Assembly (NCBI GenBank): GCA_943842425.1
Contig: CALTBR010000001.1
Span: 496,001-560,000, forward strand
Reading direction: 5' to 3'
From: UBA974 sp002292405
GTDB lineage: Bacteria > Bacteroidota > Bacteroidia > Flavobacteriales_D > Sanyastnellaceae
DNA: 64,000 nt
This document shows, piece by piece, positions 7,437 through 16,402 of the stretch. A program made the position numbers and the translations under genes. Below the pieces are notes generated by a model that saw only the letters and a program-made list of their open reading frames with translations, did no database searches and was not told where the DNA came from. How positions within the stretch are numbered: the stretch's first letter is position 1; the number at the start of each line of letters is the position of its first letter.

Positions 7437-9014
7437 TTGAAATCAGAATTGATAATTAATTCAACCTCAAAAGGGGTTGAGTTAGCCGTTCTTGAAGAAG
7501 GTAAGCTAGTTGAGCTTCACCGTGATCCAGGTGAGATTTCCTATAGAGTAGGAGATATCTATTTGGGTCGAGTAAGGAAGGTACTTCCAAATCTTAATGC
7601 TGGGTTTATTGATGTAGGTTACGATAGAGATGCGTTTTTGCATCACAGTGACTTAGGATCTCAATTTAAAACTCAACAAAAATGGACAAAGCTTGTCATG
7701 TCTGGCAAGCTACCTGTGAGTAGTATCGAGAAATTTAAGCTCGAATCTAAAATTGATAAGAAGGGGCAGATGAAGGACTACGTAAGTTCTTCTCAGCTTG
7801 TTATGGTTCAAGTTTCAAAAGAACCAATTAGCACAAAAGGACCTAGGCTCACTGCTGAGGTTACTTTGCCGGGTAGATTTTTAGTTCTAGTACCCTTCTC
7901 GGATAAAGTAAACCTATCTTCTCGTATCAAAAGTGAGAAGGAAAGGAATCGACTTTCTAGTCTTATAAAGAGTATTCGCCCGCCTGGATTTGGGATTATT
8001 GTAAGAACAGTAGCTCAAGAGAAAGGGTCAGCAGATTTACATAGTGATCTGTCCGATTTAATCAAGCGTTGGGAAGAGCTTTTTAATGGTCTAAAAAGAG
8101 CGAAGCCAGGAAAGAGAATCTTGGGGGAGTTAAATAAAACAAGTACTGTTCTTAGAGATGCTCTAAGGCCGGAGTGTGAGCTAATTCGTGTGAATGATGA
8201 AACGTTGGCTGATCAGGTAAAGACTTACCTTGGTAGTATAGGCTCGGATAAAGTTGATAATGTAAAGTTTACAAAGGATTCAGATCTTTTCAATACCCTA
8301 TCGATTCATCGTCAGATAAAAGCGACTTTCGGCAAGAAAGTAAATCTGCAAAGTGGTGCGTATCTTATCATAGAACAAACAGAAGCTATGTTCGTCATTG
8401 ACGTAAATAGTGGTGGGCGTAAAAAGGGTGCTAGCAGTCAAGAGGAAAATGCTCTTCAGACAAACATCGAGTGTGTTGATGAGATTGCTCGTTTACTTCG
8501 TCTTCGCGATATAGGAGGCATCGTAGCAATCGATTTTATCGATATGGCTAAGAAAGAGCATAACAAGCAGCTTACGGACGCGATGAAGTTAGCTATGAAG
8601 GTTGATAAGGCCAAGCATAACATCGCTCCCCCAAGTAAGTTTGGAGTATTAGAACTGACACGTCAACGAGTTAGAGATGTTGCAAATGTGCAAACACAAG
8701 ACCGATGTCCTTCTTGTAATGGAACAGGGTCTATACAGGCTGCGATATTAGTAACAGATACGATTAAGTCTAGCCTGAAGTATTTATCTAAAGGAGAAGG
8801 ACAGAAAAAGCTAACTCTTTTCGTTCATCCAATTTTAGAAGCATACTTAGTAAAAGGCGAGCCATTAAAGGTATTTAAAGGTTGGTTTGGTTCTTCAATA
8901 CGAATCGAATGGGAGATGGAATTTGGAATAACTTTAGAATTAGAAAGTAATTCATCGATGGAGATATTAGACTTTACAATCTATAATGAGAGAGGTGAGG
9001 AACTAACTATCTGA
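7437..9014 (+). CDS. rng: Ribonuclease E/G family endoribonuclease
   Basis: 525 residues, the length of RNase G-type enzymes without the long RNase E scaffold tail. It cuts single-stranded, AU-rich RNA and in other bacteria processes 16S rRNA and decays mRNA. The S1 RNA-binding domain is at about 35-130 (VGDIYLGRVRKVLPNLNAGF), interrupted by a Lys-rich insertion typical of Bacteroidota. The catalytic metal-binding Asp residues are in MFVIDVNSGG and IVAIDFIDM, and the Zn-link Cys pair in CPSCNGTG. The start is TTG at 7437: it gives the standard N-terminus KSELIINSTSKGVE, and no in-frame ATG or GTG precedes it before a stop. It follows the ribosomal-type miniprotein, consistent with a role in RNA metabolism. 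Confidence 0.94.
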   Translation: MKSELIINSTSKGVELAVLEEGKLVELHRDPGEISYRVGDIYLGRVRKVLPNLNAGFIDVGYDRDAFLHHSDLGSQFKTQQKWTKLVMSGKLPVSSIEKFKLESKIDKKGQMKDYVSSSQLVMVQVSKEPISTKGPRLTAEVTLPGRFLVLVPFSDKVNLSSRIKSEKERNRLSSLIKSIRPPGFGIIVRTVAQEKGSADLHSDLSDLIKRWEELFNGLKRAKPGKRILGELNKTSTVLRDALRPECELIRVNDETLADQVKTYLGSIGSDKVDNVKFTKDSDLFNTLSIHRQIKATFGKKVNLQSGAYLIIEQTEAMFVIDVNSGGRKKGASSQEENALQTNIECVDEIARLLRLRDIGGIVAIDFIDMAKKEHNKQLTDAMKLAMKVDKAKHNIAPPSKFGVLELTRQRVRDVANVQTQDRCPSCNGTGSIQAAILVTDTIKSSLKYLSKGEGQKKLTLFVHPILEAYLVKGEPLKVFKGWFGSSIRIEWEMEFGITLELESNSSMEILDFTIYNERGEELTI

Positions 9015-9026
9015 AAAACACAATGA

Positions 9027-10268
9027 TTATTCGAAGTTTTTAGGGTAGCATAAGAACGATTTCTTTACTGGTTTTGTTAAAAGCTCTAAGCTGAAGTGAT
9101 CGTTTGATTCTGCAAAATCTCTTGTGCTACCGTCTTTGTATTTTATGATAATGCCGTTGGGTGTGTAAGCTTTATTCTCGATGGAATGATTTGACACAAA
9201 ATAAGATGCTTCGTCAATTGACAAGTCCCATTTTGTAGCAATCAAATTAATTTTTTCATTCACTTCATCAGTTGTGAATGGGTGCGGTCTAAGTTCGATG
9301 CGGAATAGTTTTCTGTCAAGTAGTCTCGAACTTAATGAGGAAAGAACTTGATCACTGTGATGTCTCCATCCCTTCATAGCACTAAAAATATCGGAATCAT
9401 CGAGTTCACAAAAAGAATCGATTATGTTGGGAGTTGATATAAATGATTTTTTGTCAAATTCGTTGTTAAGAAATGTAGAAAGTGCAGGTGTTGCAAATAT
9501 TTCGATGCCAGATTGTGCCAGTTGTTTAGCTCTACGTAAAACAAGTGTCAGCATGTGTTCCGCACAAATAACAGTTCTATGAAGGTAAACTTGCCAATAC
9601 ATTAGTCTTCGCGCCACAATAAATTTTTCGACACTATAGATTCCTTTTTCTTCTACTACCAGTTGATCATTAGAAACAGACAGCATTTTGATAATTCTCT
9701 CACTGCCGACTTTACCTTCAGTTACTCCTGAATAAAAACTGTCACGAGCGAGGTAATCAAGTCTATCCATGTCAAGTTGAGAAGAGACAAGTTGGTGTAA
9801 GAATTTCTTAGAGTATTCGTTTTTAAAAATTTTTATTGCTAGAGTTAACTTTCCATCGAAGTCTATGTTCAGCCGGTCCATGATCATCGTGCTAATGTCT
9901 TCATGATGCACGCTCTTAACAATGCTGTGCTCTAACGCATGGCTGAAAGGTCCGTGACCAATATCGTGAAGGAGAATTGCGAAACAAGCTGCTTCGTCCT
10001 CTTCCCTTGTGATTTCAACTCCTTTTGCTCTTAGGACATCAAGCGCTTCTTGCATCAGGAACAAGCTCCCCACAGCATGTTGAAACCTGTTGTGAACTGC
10101 ACCGGGATACACTAGATGACTCAACCCTAGCTGGCTTATGCGCCTCAGTCTTTGAACATAAGGATGGTCAAGAATATCTATAGTAAATGAATGGCGCAGC
10201 GTAACGAAACCATAAATGGGGTCGTTTAATATTTTATACCGATTTGTCTTTGACATAATTTTTGACAT
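9027..10268 (-). CDS. HD-domain phosphohydrolase (SAMHD1/dNTPase-like)
   Basis: 413 residues. The HD metal-binding signature is clear: RFQHAVGSLFLM supplies the first His, LLHDIGHGPFSHALEHSI the HD pair, and DMDRLDYLARDSFYSG the distal Asp. This arrangement is that of the SAMHD1/YdhJ group, whose members remove triphosphate from dNTPs, although some bacterial members have other or unknown substrates. Start choice is between ATG at 10268 and ATG at 10256 (MSKTNRYK); both are plausible. The gene is divergent from porX with 64 bases between starts and converges with rng 12 bases away. An HD protein beside porX is a recurring Bacteroidota arrangement; a functional link to T9SS regulation is not known. 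Confidence 0.85.
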   Translation of the reverse strand: MSKIMSKTNRYKILNDPIYGFVTLRHSFTIDILDHPYVQRLRRISQLGLSHLVYPGAVHNRFQHAVGSLFLMQEALDVLRAKGVEITREEDEAACFAILLHDIGHGPFSHALEHSIVKSVHHEDISTMIMDRLNIDFDGKLTLAIKIFKNEYSKKFLHQLVSSQLDMDRLDYLARDSFYSGVTEGKVGSERIIKMLSVSNDQLVVEEKGIYSVEKFIVARRLMYWQVYLHRTVICAEHMLTLVLRRAKQLAQSGIEIFATPALSTFLNNEFDKKSFISTPNIIDSFCELDDSDIFSAMKGWRHHSDQVLSSLSSRLLDRKLFRIELRPHPFTTDEVNEKINLIATKWDLSIDEASYFVSNHSIENKAYTPNGIIIKYKDGSTRDFAESNDHFSLELLTKPVKKSFLCYPKNFE

Positions 10269-10332
10269 GAATTTAGAATACGAAACGTAGATTAACTACG
10301 TTGATGTTTCTTTGCGCAAGATACTTAAGCAC

Positions 10333-11910
10333 ATGACGAGACAACCACATATACTTTGGGCTGATGATGAAATCGATATGCTCAAGCCTCATATTCTCTT
10401 TCTCGAAGGTAAGGGATTTCAAGTAACTCCTGTAAATAGTGGCGTGGAGGCCTTAGAAGAGGTAGAGAAAAAAGTATTTGATTTGGTCTTTTTAGATGAA
10501 AATATGCCCGGAATTAATGGTATCGAGACACTTCAACGCATCAAAGTACTTAGAGCCCATCTTCCGGTAATTATGATTACGAAGAGTGAAGAAGAGCATA
10601 TTATGGAGGAAGCCATAGGATCTAAAATCAGTGATTACCTCATTAAACCAGTCAATCCTAATCAAATTTTACTTGCGGTTAAGAAATGTCTTGATGGAAA
10701 AAGACTCTTGAGCGAGAAGGTTATGACTGATTATCAAGGGGAGTTTAGAGAGTTGGGTATAAAGATGATGGGAAAAATGGATGTTAAAGATTGGTATGAT
10801 GTGTATGGACGTCTAACTCATTGGACTCTTGAGTTAGAGAAGTCGGAGGATGACAGTATGCAGGAAGTCCTTTCCATGCAATTTGAAGATGCAAACAGAC
10901 AGTTTGGAAAGTTTGTTGAGAATAATTATGAAGGATGGATAAGTGCGGGGGATGAAGGTTCAATTTCAGAGCTGCCTATACTTTCTCATAGGGTTCTTCC
11001 TCATTTCTTACCAGAAGCAATTAAAACTGCTGATGGCAGGCAAGTCTTTTTAGTTGTTATAGATAATCTAAGGTTAGATCAATGGAAATCTATCGAGCCC
11101 TTATTGAGCGATATGTTTTCTGTCATAAAAGATGATACATATATGAGTATTCTTCCAACAGCTACTCAATATGCGAGAAACTCTCTTTTTGCTGGATTGC
11201 TTCCTGCGGACATTAAGCGATTGCACCCAGAGTGGTGGACAAACGAAGATGAAGAGGGGTCAAAGAATATGTTTGAAGACCAACTGTTAAATGAATTGCT
11301 AAAACGACTTGGAATTAATGGAAGGACGAGCTATCATAAAGTGGCAAACTTAGCTTCAGGCAGGAAATTACTTGATCAATTTCATGAGACAAAGGGCGAG
11401 AGTTTAACTACAATAGTCTATAATTTCGTGGATATGCTTAGCCATGCAAGAACTGACATGGAAGTGATTAAAGAACTTGCAGACGATGAAGCAGCCTACA
11501 GGAGTTTAACTTTAACGTGGTTTGAGCATAGCACGTTAAAAGAGATGCTAGAAAAAATGGCCAATGCGAATGCACGTGTCATTGTTACAACTGATCACGG
11601 GACTGTAAAAGTCAACAGTGATATTAAGGTACGTGGCGATAGAAGCACTAACAGCAACCTTCGTTATAAAGTTGGGAAGAATTTGGGGTACAATCACAAA
11701 GAAGTGTTTGCTGCGGAAGATCCAGAAAAATTTGGTTTACCTAAGGCAAATGTTAGCTCAAGTTATGTATTTGCAAGGGATAGGGATTTTTTCGTGTATC
11801 CTAATAATTATCATCAATTTGTGAAATATTTTAAAGATACGTTTCAACACGGAGGGGTTAGTTTAGAGGAGGTTATAATCCCTTTTGCCATTTTAGATTC
11901 GAGGAATTAA
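10333..11910 (+). CDS. porX: PorX, T9SS response regulator with PglZ effector domain
   Basis: 525 residues from ATG at 10333 (a TTG 21 bases upstream is an alternative, but MTRQPHILWADDEID fits the family). Residues 6-125 form a CheY-like receiver with acidic residues D11/D12, the phosphoacceptor D55 in VFLDENMPG, the Thr in VIMITKSEEEH and the Lys in YLIKPVNP. A helical linker and an alkaline-phosphatase-like PglZ domain follow (IDNLRLDQWKSIEPLL, TATQYARNSLFAGL, NFVDMLSHARTD, VIVTTDHGTVKV). PorX controls T9SS gene expression and secretion with the sensor PorY, and its PglZ domain has been reported to act as a phosphodiesterase on oligonucleotides. PorY is not in this window. tsaE and ald follow, the usual Bacteroidota order. 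Confidence 0.94.
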   Translation: MTRQPHILWADDEIDMLKPHILFLEGKGFQVTPVNSGVEALEEVEKKVFDLVFLDENMPGINGIETLQRIKVLRAHLPVIMITKSEEEHIMEEAIGSKISDYLIKPVNPNQILLAVKKCLDGKRLLSEKVMTDYQGEFRELGIKMMGKMDVKDWYDVYGRLTHWTLELEKSEDDSMQEVLSMQFEDANRQFGKFVENNYEGWISAGDEGSISELPILSHRVLPHFLPEAIKTADGRQVFLVVIDNLRLDQWKSIEPLLSDMFSVIKDDTYMSILPTATQYARNSLFAGLLPADIKRLHPEWWTNEDEEGSKNMFEDQLLNELLKRLGINGRTSYHKVANLASGRKLLDQFHETKGESLTTIVYNFVDMLSHARTDMEVIKELADDEAAYRSLTLTWFEHSTLKEMLEKMANANARVIVTTDHGTVKVNSDIKVRGDRSTNSNLRYKVGKNLGYNHKEVFAAEDPEKFGLPKANVSSSYVFARDRDFFVYPNNYHQFVKYFKDTFQHGGVSLEEVIIPFAILDSRN

Positions 11911-11913
11911 CAA

Positions 11914-12375
11914 ATGAGGAGTATGAAAATTCTTCTAGAGGTTACAGGTTATAATCTTTCAGATCTACCTCTAGTTGCTGATAAGGTTGCTAATTTTTTA
12001 CCAAATGATGGTGTTGTTGTCTTTCAGGGTGCAATGGGAGCAGGGAAAACCACACTAATAAAAGAAATATGTAAGCGTCTCGGAGTTGATGATGACGTCT
12101 CGAGCCCCACTTTCGGTTTGGTAAATGTTTACCATAAAAACAATGGCGGAATCATAAACCACATCGACTTATACAGATTAGAAGATGAGCGTGAGGCTGA
12201 AGAAGCTGGGATATTTAATTTGTTCGCGCAGGATGGACTTTCCCTCATAGAATGGCCAGAAATAATTGCCGATTATTTACCTCAGTCAAGCCTTGTTCTG
12301 AAAGTTAATATATGTGATAATGAGAGGTCGGATGAAGTTGAAGAAAGAAGAAATATTATTTTGCTTGGGATTTAA
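11914..12375 (+). CDS. tsaE: tRNA t6A biosynthesis ATPase TsaE
   Basis: 153 residues, family length. TsaE is the ATPase that works with TsaB and TsaD to place N6-threonylcarbamoyl on A37 of ANN-decoding tRNAs. The Walker A loop is GAMGAGKTTLIKEICKRLG. The switch/Walker B region is visible as SSPTFGLVNVYHKNNG and INHIDLYRLEDEREAEEAG, and the conserved LIEWPE follows. The gene starts 3 bases after the porX stop, so the two are cotranscribed; alanine dehydrogenase follows 39 bases on. The porX-tsaE-ald string is common in Bacteroidota although the functions are unrelated. Assignment is secure. Confidence 0.94.
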   Translation: MRSMKILLEVTGYNLSDLPLVADKVANFLPNDGVVVFQGAMGAGKTTLIKEICKRLGVDDDVSSPTFGLVNVYHKNNGGIINHIDLYRLEDEREAEEAGIFNLFAQDGLSLIEWPEIIADYLPQSSLVLKVNICDNERSDEVEERRNIILLGI

Positions 12376-12414
12376 AGCGATTAAATGATGTTAAAGCATT
12401 AAATTACCAGCTAC

Positions 12415-13632
12415 ATGGAAACAGGACGCAAAGCCATAAAAGCTCTAGCAAAGGAAGCTTCACTATTGCCTCAAGAGGAATTGTTACAAGTTCTTGAAAG
12501 TCAGGACGATCTTGTTATTGGCATTCCTAAAGAAATAAGCCTTCAAGAAAAACGCGTTGCTCTTGTGCCTGAGGCTGTAGCTCTTTTAGTAGCGCATGGG
12601 CATGAGGTGCTTGTAGAAGCTGGAGCTGGAGAGAAATCCAATTTCACAGATATTGATTATAGCGAATCAGGTGCAAGAATTGTACATGATAGAAAACAAG
12701 TTTTCGAAGCCGCTATGATATTTAAAGTTGAACCACCCTCTCTAGAAGAAGTTGATTTGATGCAACTAGGGGCTACTTTAGTCAGCGCACTACAGTTAAA
12801 TATTCAACATAAAGATTTGTTGTCTAAACTTAGTAAGAAGAAAATTACTGCAATAGCCTGGGACCTTATAAGAAATAAAAATGGACTTTATCCGCTCGTT
12901 AGAGCAATGGGAGAAATAGCGGGGAATGTTTGTATTTTAATTGCAGGAAATCTTCTTTCAGGTGAAAAAAGCAAATCTGCTATGCTCGGAGGGATTAGCG
13001 GAGTTAGGCCTAGCGAAATTGTTATTTTAGGTGCTGGGACTGTTGGTGAGTTTGCAGCGCGAGCTGCAATTGGTTTAGGTGCCCAGGTAAAAATATTTGA
13101 CAACCGACCTCATAGACTTGTCAGAATCCAGCAAAGTTTAGGCCACAGAGTTTGGACTTCTACCCTTCAACCATCAGTTTTGAATGAGACTCTGAAGACT
13201 GCTGACGTTGCAATAGGTGCTTTTCGTGGAAATGGTTCAAGGTCACCAATGATAGTAAGTGAGCCTATGGTTAGTTCAATGAAAGAGGGCTCTGTTATTA
13301 TCGATGTATGTATTGATAGAGGAGGCTGCTTTGAAACGTCACGTATTACAAGTCATGAAAGTCCTACTTATTTAGACCATGGCGTGATTCACTATTGCGT
13401 ACCTAACATTGCTTCAAGTGTATCAGGAACAGCTAGTCAGGCATTGAGCAATATACTTGCTCCTTTTATCTTAGGGATTGTTGCTGATGGAGGACTTGAG
13501 CTTGCTATTAGGAGTTCTAATATTGTTAAATCTGGAGTTTATATGTATAAAGGAGTAATAACGAATAGGCATGTGGCCCAAGAACGAGATCTTCCATTTA
13601 AGGACTTGGACTTGTTTTTAGCAACATTCTAA
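12415..13632 (+). CDS. ald: Alanine dehydrogenase / PNT-alpha family enzyme
   Basis: 405 residues. The N-terminal domain carries the family pattern VIGIPKEISLQEKRVALVPE. The Rossmann domain has VILGAGTVGEFAARAAIGLG followed by an acidic residue in KIFDNRPHR, as expected for NAD use. It should interconvert L-alanine and pyruvate plus ammonia, linking amino acid and central metabolism. A Bacteroidota-type N-terminal extension of about 35 residues precedes the first domain. The alternative identity is the alpha subunit of NAD(P) transhydrogenase, but the absence of pntB or membrane segments nearby and the placement after tsaE favour alanine dehydrogenase. It converges with mutS, with 12 bases between stop codons. 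Confidence 0.88.
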   Translation: METGRKAIKALAKEASLLPQEELLQVLESQDDLVIGIPKEISLQEKRVALVPEAVALLVAHGHEVLVEAGAGEKSNFTDIDYSESGARIVHDRKQVFEAAMIFKVEPPSLEEVDLMQLGATLVSALQLNIQHKDLLSKLSKKKITAIAWDLIRNKNGLYPLVRAMGEIAGNVCILIAGNLLSGEKSKSAMLGGISGVRPSEIVILGAGTVGEFAARAAIGLGAQVKIFDNRPHRLVRIQQSLGHRVWTSTLQPSVLNETLKTADVAIGAFRGNGSRSPMIVSEPMVSSMKEGSVIIDVCIDRGGCFETSRITSHESPTYLDHGVIHYCVPNIASSVSGTASQALSNILAPFILGIVADGGLELAIRSSNIVKSGVYMYKGVITNRHVAQERDLPFKDLDLFLATF

Positions 13633-13644
13633 TATTTAAGAAAC

Positions 13645-16299
13645 TTACTTTCCGCCCACTACTTTTCGGATTTCATGTAGCTTTAAAAGAGCGTTTATTG
13701 GGGTAAGATTATCAATGTCTAAATCGAGCAACCTATCTCGGACATCTTCAAGAGCTGGATCGTCTAATTTGAAAAAACTCATCTGAACACCTGGCTCAGC
13801 GGCAATGTTTTTTGTAATAAATGAATCATCTACTGAAGGTAGTTTAACAGTGGAGATTTTAGGTTCACCTGAGTTTGAAGGCTCACCATTTTCATTTCTA
13901 TTTGACTCGAGTTTAATGAGGACTTCTTCTGCTCGCCTAACTAACGCCCGAGGCATTCCCGCTAGTTTAGCTACGTTAATACCGAAGCTATGATTAGACC
14001 CTCCAGCAACGAGTTTTCTTAGAAAGACGATACTTCCATCTACCTCCTTTACACTGACATTGCAATTTCTAATGCGAGGGAAGGAAGCCGTCATCTCATT
14101 GAGCTCATGGTAGTGAGTAGCAAATAAAGTTAAGGGTCTAATTTTCTCATAACCATGAAGGTGTTCCGCAATAGCCCAAGCTATGCTTACCCCATCATAT
14201 GTGCTTGTTCCCCTTCCGATTTCATCAAGTAGAACTAAACTTCTTCCCGTAATGCTATTTAAAATGGAAGCCGTTTCATTCATCTCCACCATAAAGGTTG
14301 ATTCTCCACTTGAGATATTGTCCGAGGCGCCAACCCTTGTGAAAATTCTATCAAGAATACCTAATTCGGCACTTCTTGCAGGGACGAATCCACCACTTTG
14401 AGCCATAAGACAAATTAATGCAGTTTGCCGGAGAAGTGCACTTTTACCAGACATATTAGGCCCGGTAACCATAAGTATTTGAGCGTTTTCAGGATCTAGG
14501 GTTAGATTATTTGAAACATAAGATTCACCAAGTGGAAGTTGTCTTTCAATGACAGGGTGTCTACCCTCGATGATTTTCACCCCATGATTTTCGCTGATTC
14601 TAGGACGAGTATATCCGAATTCCAAAGCAACAGAAGCAAAACTATTTAGAACATCAAGTTCGCCCATTGCCCTAGCATTACCGATTAACTCAGTTGTGTT
14701 TTTTACAGTTTCTAAAACTAAAGATTCATAAAGCCCCTGTTCAAGAGACAATGCCTTGTCCTTCGCTTCTAGGATTTGGGTTTCTAAAACCTTTAATTCT
14801 TCAGTAATATATCTCTCGGCCTGTGTTAATGTCTGCTTACGAATCCACTCTTCTGGAACTTTATCTTTGTGAGCATGTCGAACTTCTAGGTAATATCCAA
14901 AGACATTGTTAAACCCTATTTTCAGTGAGATAATTCCAGTTTTATCAACTTCCCTTTCTCGGATTAACTCCAACGCTTTGTGGCTCTCAAAAGCCAAACT
15001 CCTGACTTGGTCCAATTCACGATTAACTCCAGGCTTAATTACAGCACCTTTACCAACTTGATTAGGCGCTTCATCTTCCAGCTCTTTTTCTAATCTCCAG
15101 AGTAGCTTATCGCAAGGAGAGAGTCTTTCAAGTGTTGGTAATAAAGCTTCCTCTCCAGCAGCAGCTTCGGCAACTTTAATTACAGATTCTATACCTCTTC
15201 GAAGTTGCACTAGTTCTCTAGGGTTAATCTTAGCCGAGCTTGCTTTAGAAGCTAACCTCTCAAGATCACCAACTCCAGAAAGTATTGATTTAAGATTTGA
15301 AGACAGTTCTTCCTTATCCATCAATAGACTTACTGCATTGTGTCTGAATTCTATTGCAACCTTGTCTGTTAAAGGCATCATTAACCATCGTCTTAACATC
15401 CTAGCTCCCATGGGTGTTGATGTTCTATCTATGGTGTCAGCAAGCGAAGTGCCATCCGGGTGACTGGGATGAATAATTTCTAGATTTCTCACAGTAAATC
15501 TATCAAGCCACATCCCATCAGTCTCTCTTAATCTCTTCACACCCTGTAGATGAGATAATTTAGTGTGGTGTGTGAATTTCAAGTATTCTAAAATAACACC
15601 TGTAGCAATTTTTGCTGAAGGAGCGTTATTTAAACCAAACCCTTTCATTGAAGTAACCCCAAACTGAGATTGTAGTTTTTCATGAGCGAATTCTTCAGAA
15701 AAAACCCAATCATCAAGTTTAGAACGAGGCGTATCATCTCCAAATAATGAGATTAAATCTGATTCATGCCCTTTTTCACAAACCCACTCTTTGGGATTAA
15801 AGCTCTTTAGAAGTTTATCAATCCACTCTGAACTACCCTCAGCGGCAAGAAACTCTCCAGTTGAAATATCTAAGAATGCAACTCCACAACCATTTCTAGT
15901 CCAATGAAGTGCTGCTAAATAATGATTTTGCTTTGACTGTAACACTTGGTCGTGCATTACAACCCCAGGTGTGACAAGTTCCGTAACCCCTCTTTTCACT
16001 AACCCCTTGGCTTGTTTTGGGTCTTCAAGCTGGTCGCAAACAGCAACTTTTAATCCCGCCCTTACTAGCTTAGGTAAATAATTGTCTAAAGAATGGTGAG
16101 GGAATCCAGCTAACTCAATTTCAGAAGCACTTCCATTTCCTCTTTTTGCGAGTATAATATCTAGTACACCAGCTGCTACAATAGCATCTTGACCGAACGT
16201 TTCGTAGAAATCGCCCACTCGAAAAAGTAGAATAGTGTCCGGATGTTTTGTTTTAATCCGGTTGTATTGTTGCATCAAAGGAGTAACCTTACCCGCCAC
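13645..16299 (-). CDS. mutS: DNA mismatch repair protein MutS
   Basis: 884 residues, full length. It recognises mismatches and recruits MutL. The mismatch-reading Phe-x-Glu is in GDFYETFGQDA near residue 35. The ATPase has Walker A GPNMSGKSALLRQTAL, the dimer/ATP motif STFMVEMNETASIL, Walker B LVLLDEIGRGTSTYDG and the His of FATHYHEL. The C-terminal tail has the usual DLDIDNLTPINALLKLHEI. The start is GTG at 16299: it gives the standard MAGKVTPLMQQYNRIK, and no in-frame ATG lies upstream before a stop. A 103-base gap separates it from clpX. All key residues are present, so a working repair protein is expected. Confidence 0.96.
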   Translation of the reverse strand: MAGKVTPLMQQYNRIKTKHPDTILLFRVGDFYETFGQDAIVAAGVLDIILAKRGNGSASEIELAGFPHHSLDNYLPKLVRAGLKVAVCDQLEDPKQAKGLVKRGVTELVTPGVVMHDQVLQSKQNHYLAALHWTRNGCGVAFLDISTGEFLAAEGSSEWIDKLLKSFNPKEWVCEKGHESDLISLFGDDTPRSKLDDWVFSEEFAHEKLQSQFGVTSMKGFGLNNAPSAKIATGVILEYLKFTHHTKLSHLQGVKRLRETDGMWLDRFTVRNLEIIHPSHPDGTSLADTIDRTSTPMGARMLRRWLMMPLTDKVAIEFRHNAVSLLMDKEELSSNLKSILSGVGDLERLASKASSAKINPRELVQLRRGIESVIKVAEAAAGEEALLPTLERLSPCDKLLWRLEKELEDEAPNQVGKGAVIKPGVNRELDQVRSLAFESHKALELIREREVDKTGIISLKIGFNNVFGYYLEVRHAHKDKVPEEWIRKQTLTQAERYITEELKVLETQILEAKDKALSLEQGLYESLVLETVKNTTELIGNARAMGELDVLNSFASVALEFGYTRPRISENHGVKIIEGRHPVIERQLPLGESYVSNNLTLDPENAQILMVTGPNMSGKSALLRQTALICLMAQSGGFVPARSAELGILDRIFTRVGASDNISSGESTFMVEMNETASILNSITGRSLVLLDEIGRGTSTYDGVSIAWAIAEHLHGYEKIRPLTLFATHYHELNEMTASFPRIRNCNVSVKEVDGSIVFLRKLVAGGSNHSFGINVAKLAGMPRALVRRAEEVLIKLESNRNENGEPSNSGEPKISTVKLPSVDDSFITKNIAAEPGVQMSFFKLDDPALEDVRDRLLDLDIDNLTPINALLKLHEIRKVVGGK

Positions 16300-16402
16300 G
16301 TCTTCTCTTGTTAAAAGTTAGAAGACCAAACTACTAATCAATCCCTAATTTAAGATTAATTATTACTGGCCTTTGTCCACAACAGACGAACAAAACATCA
16401 TG

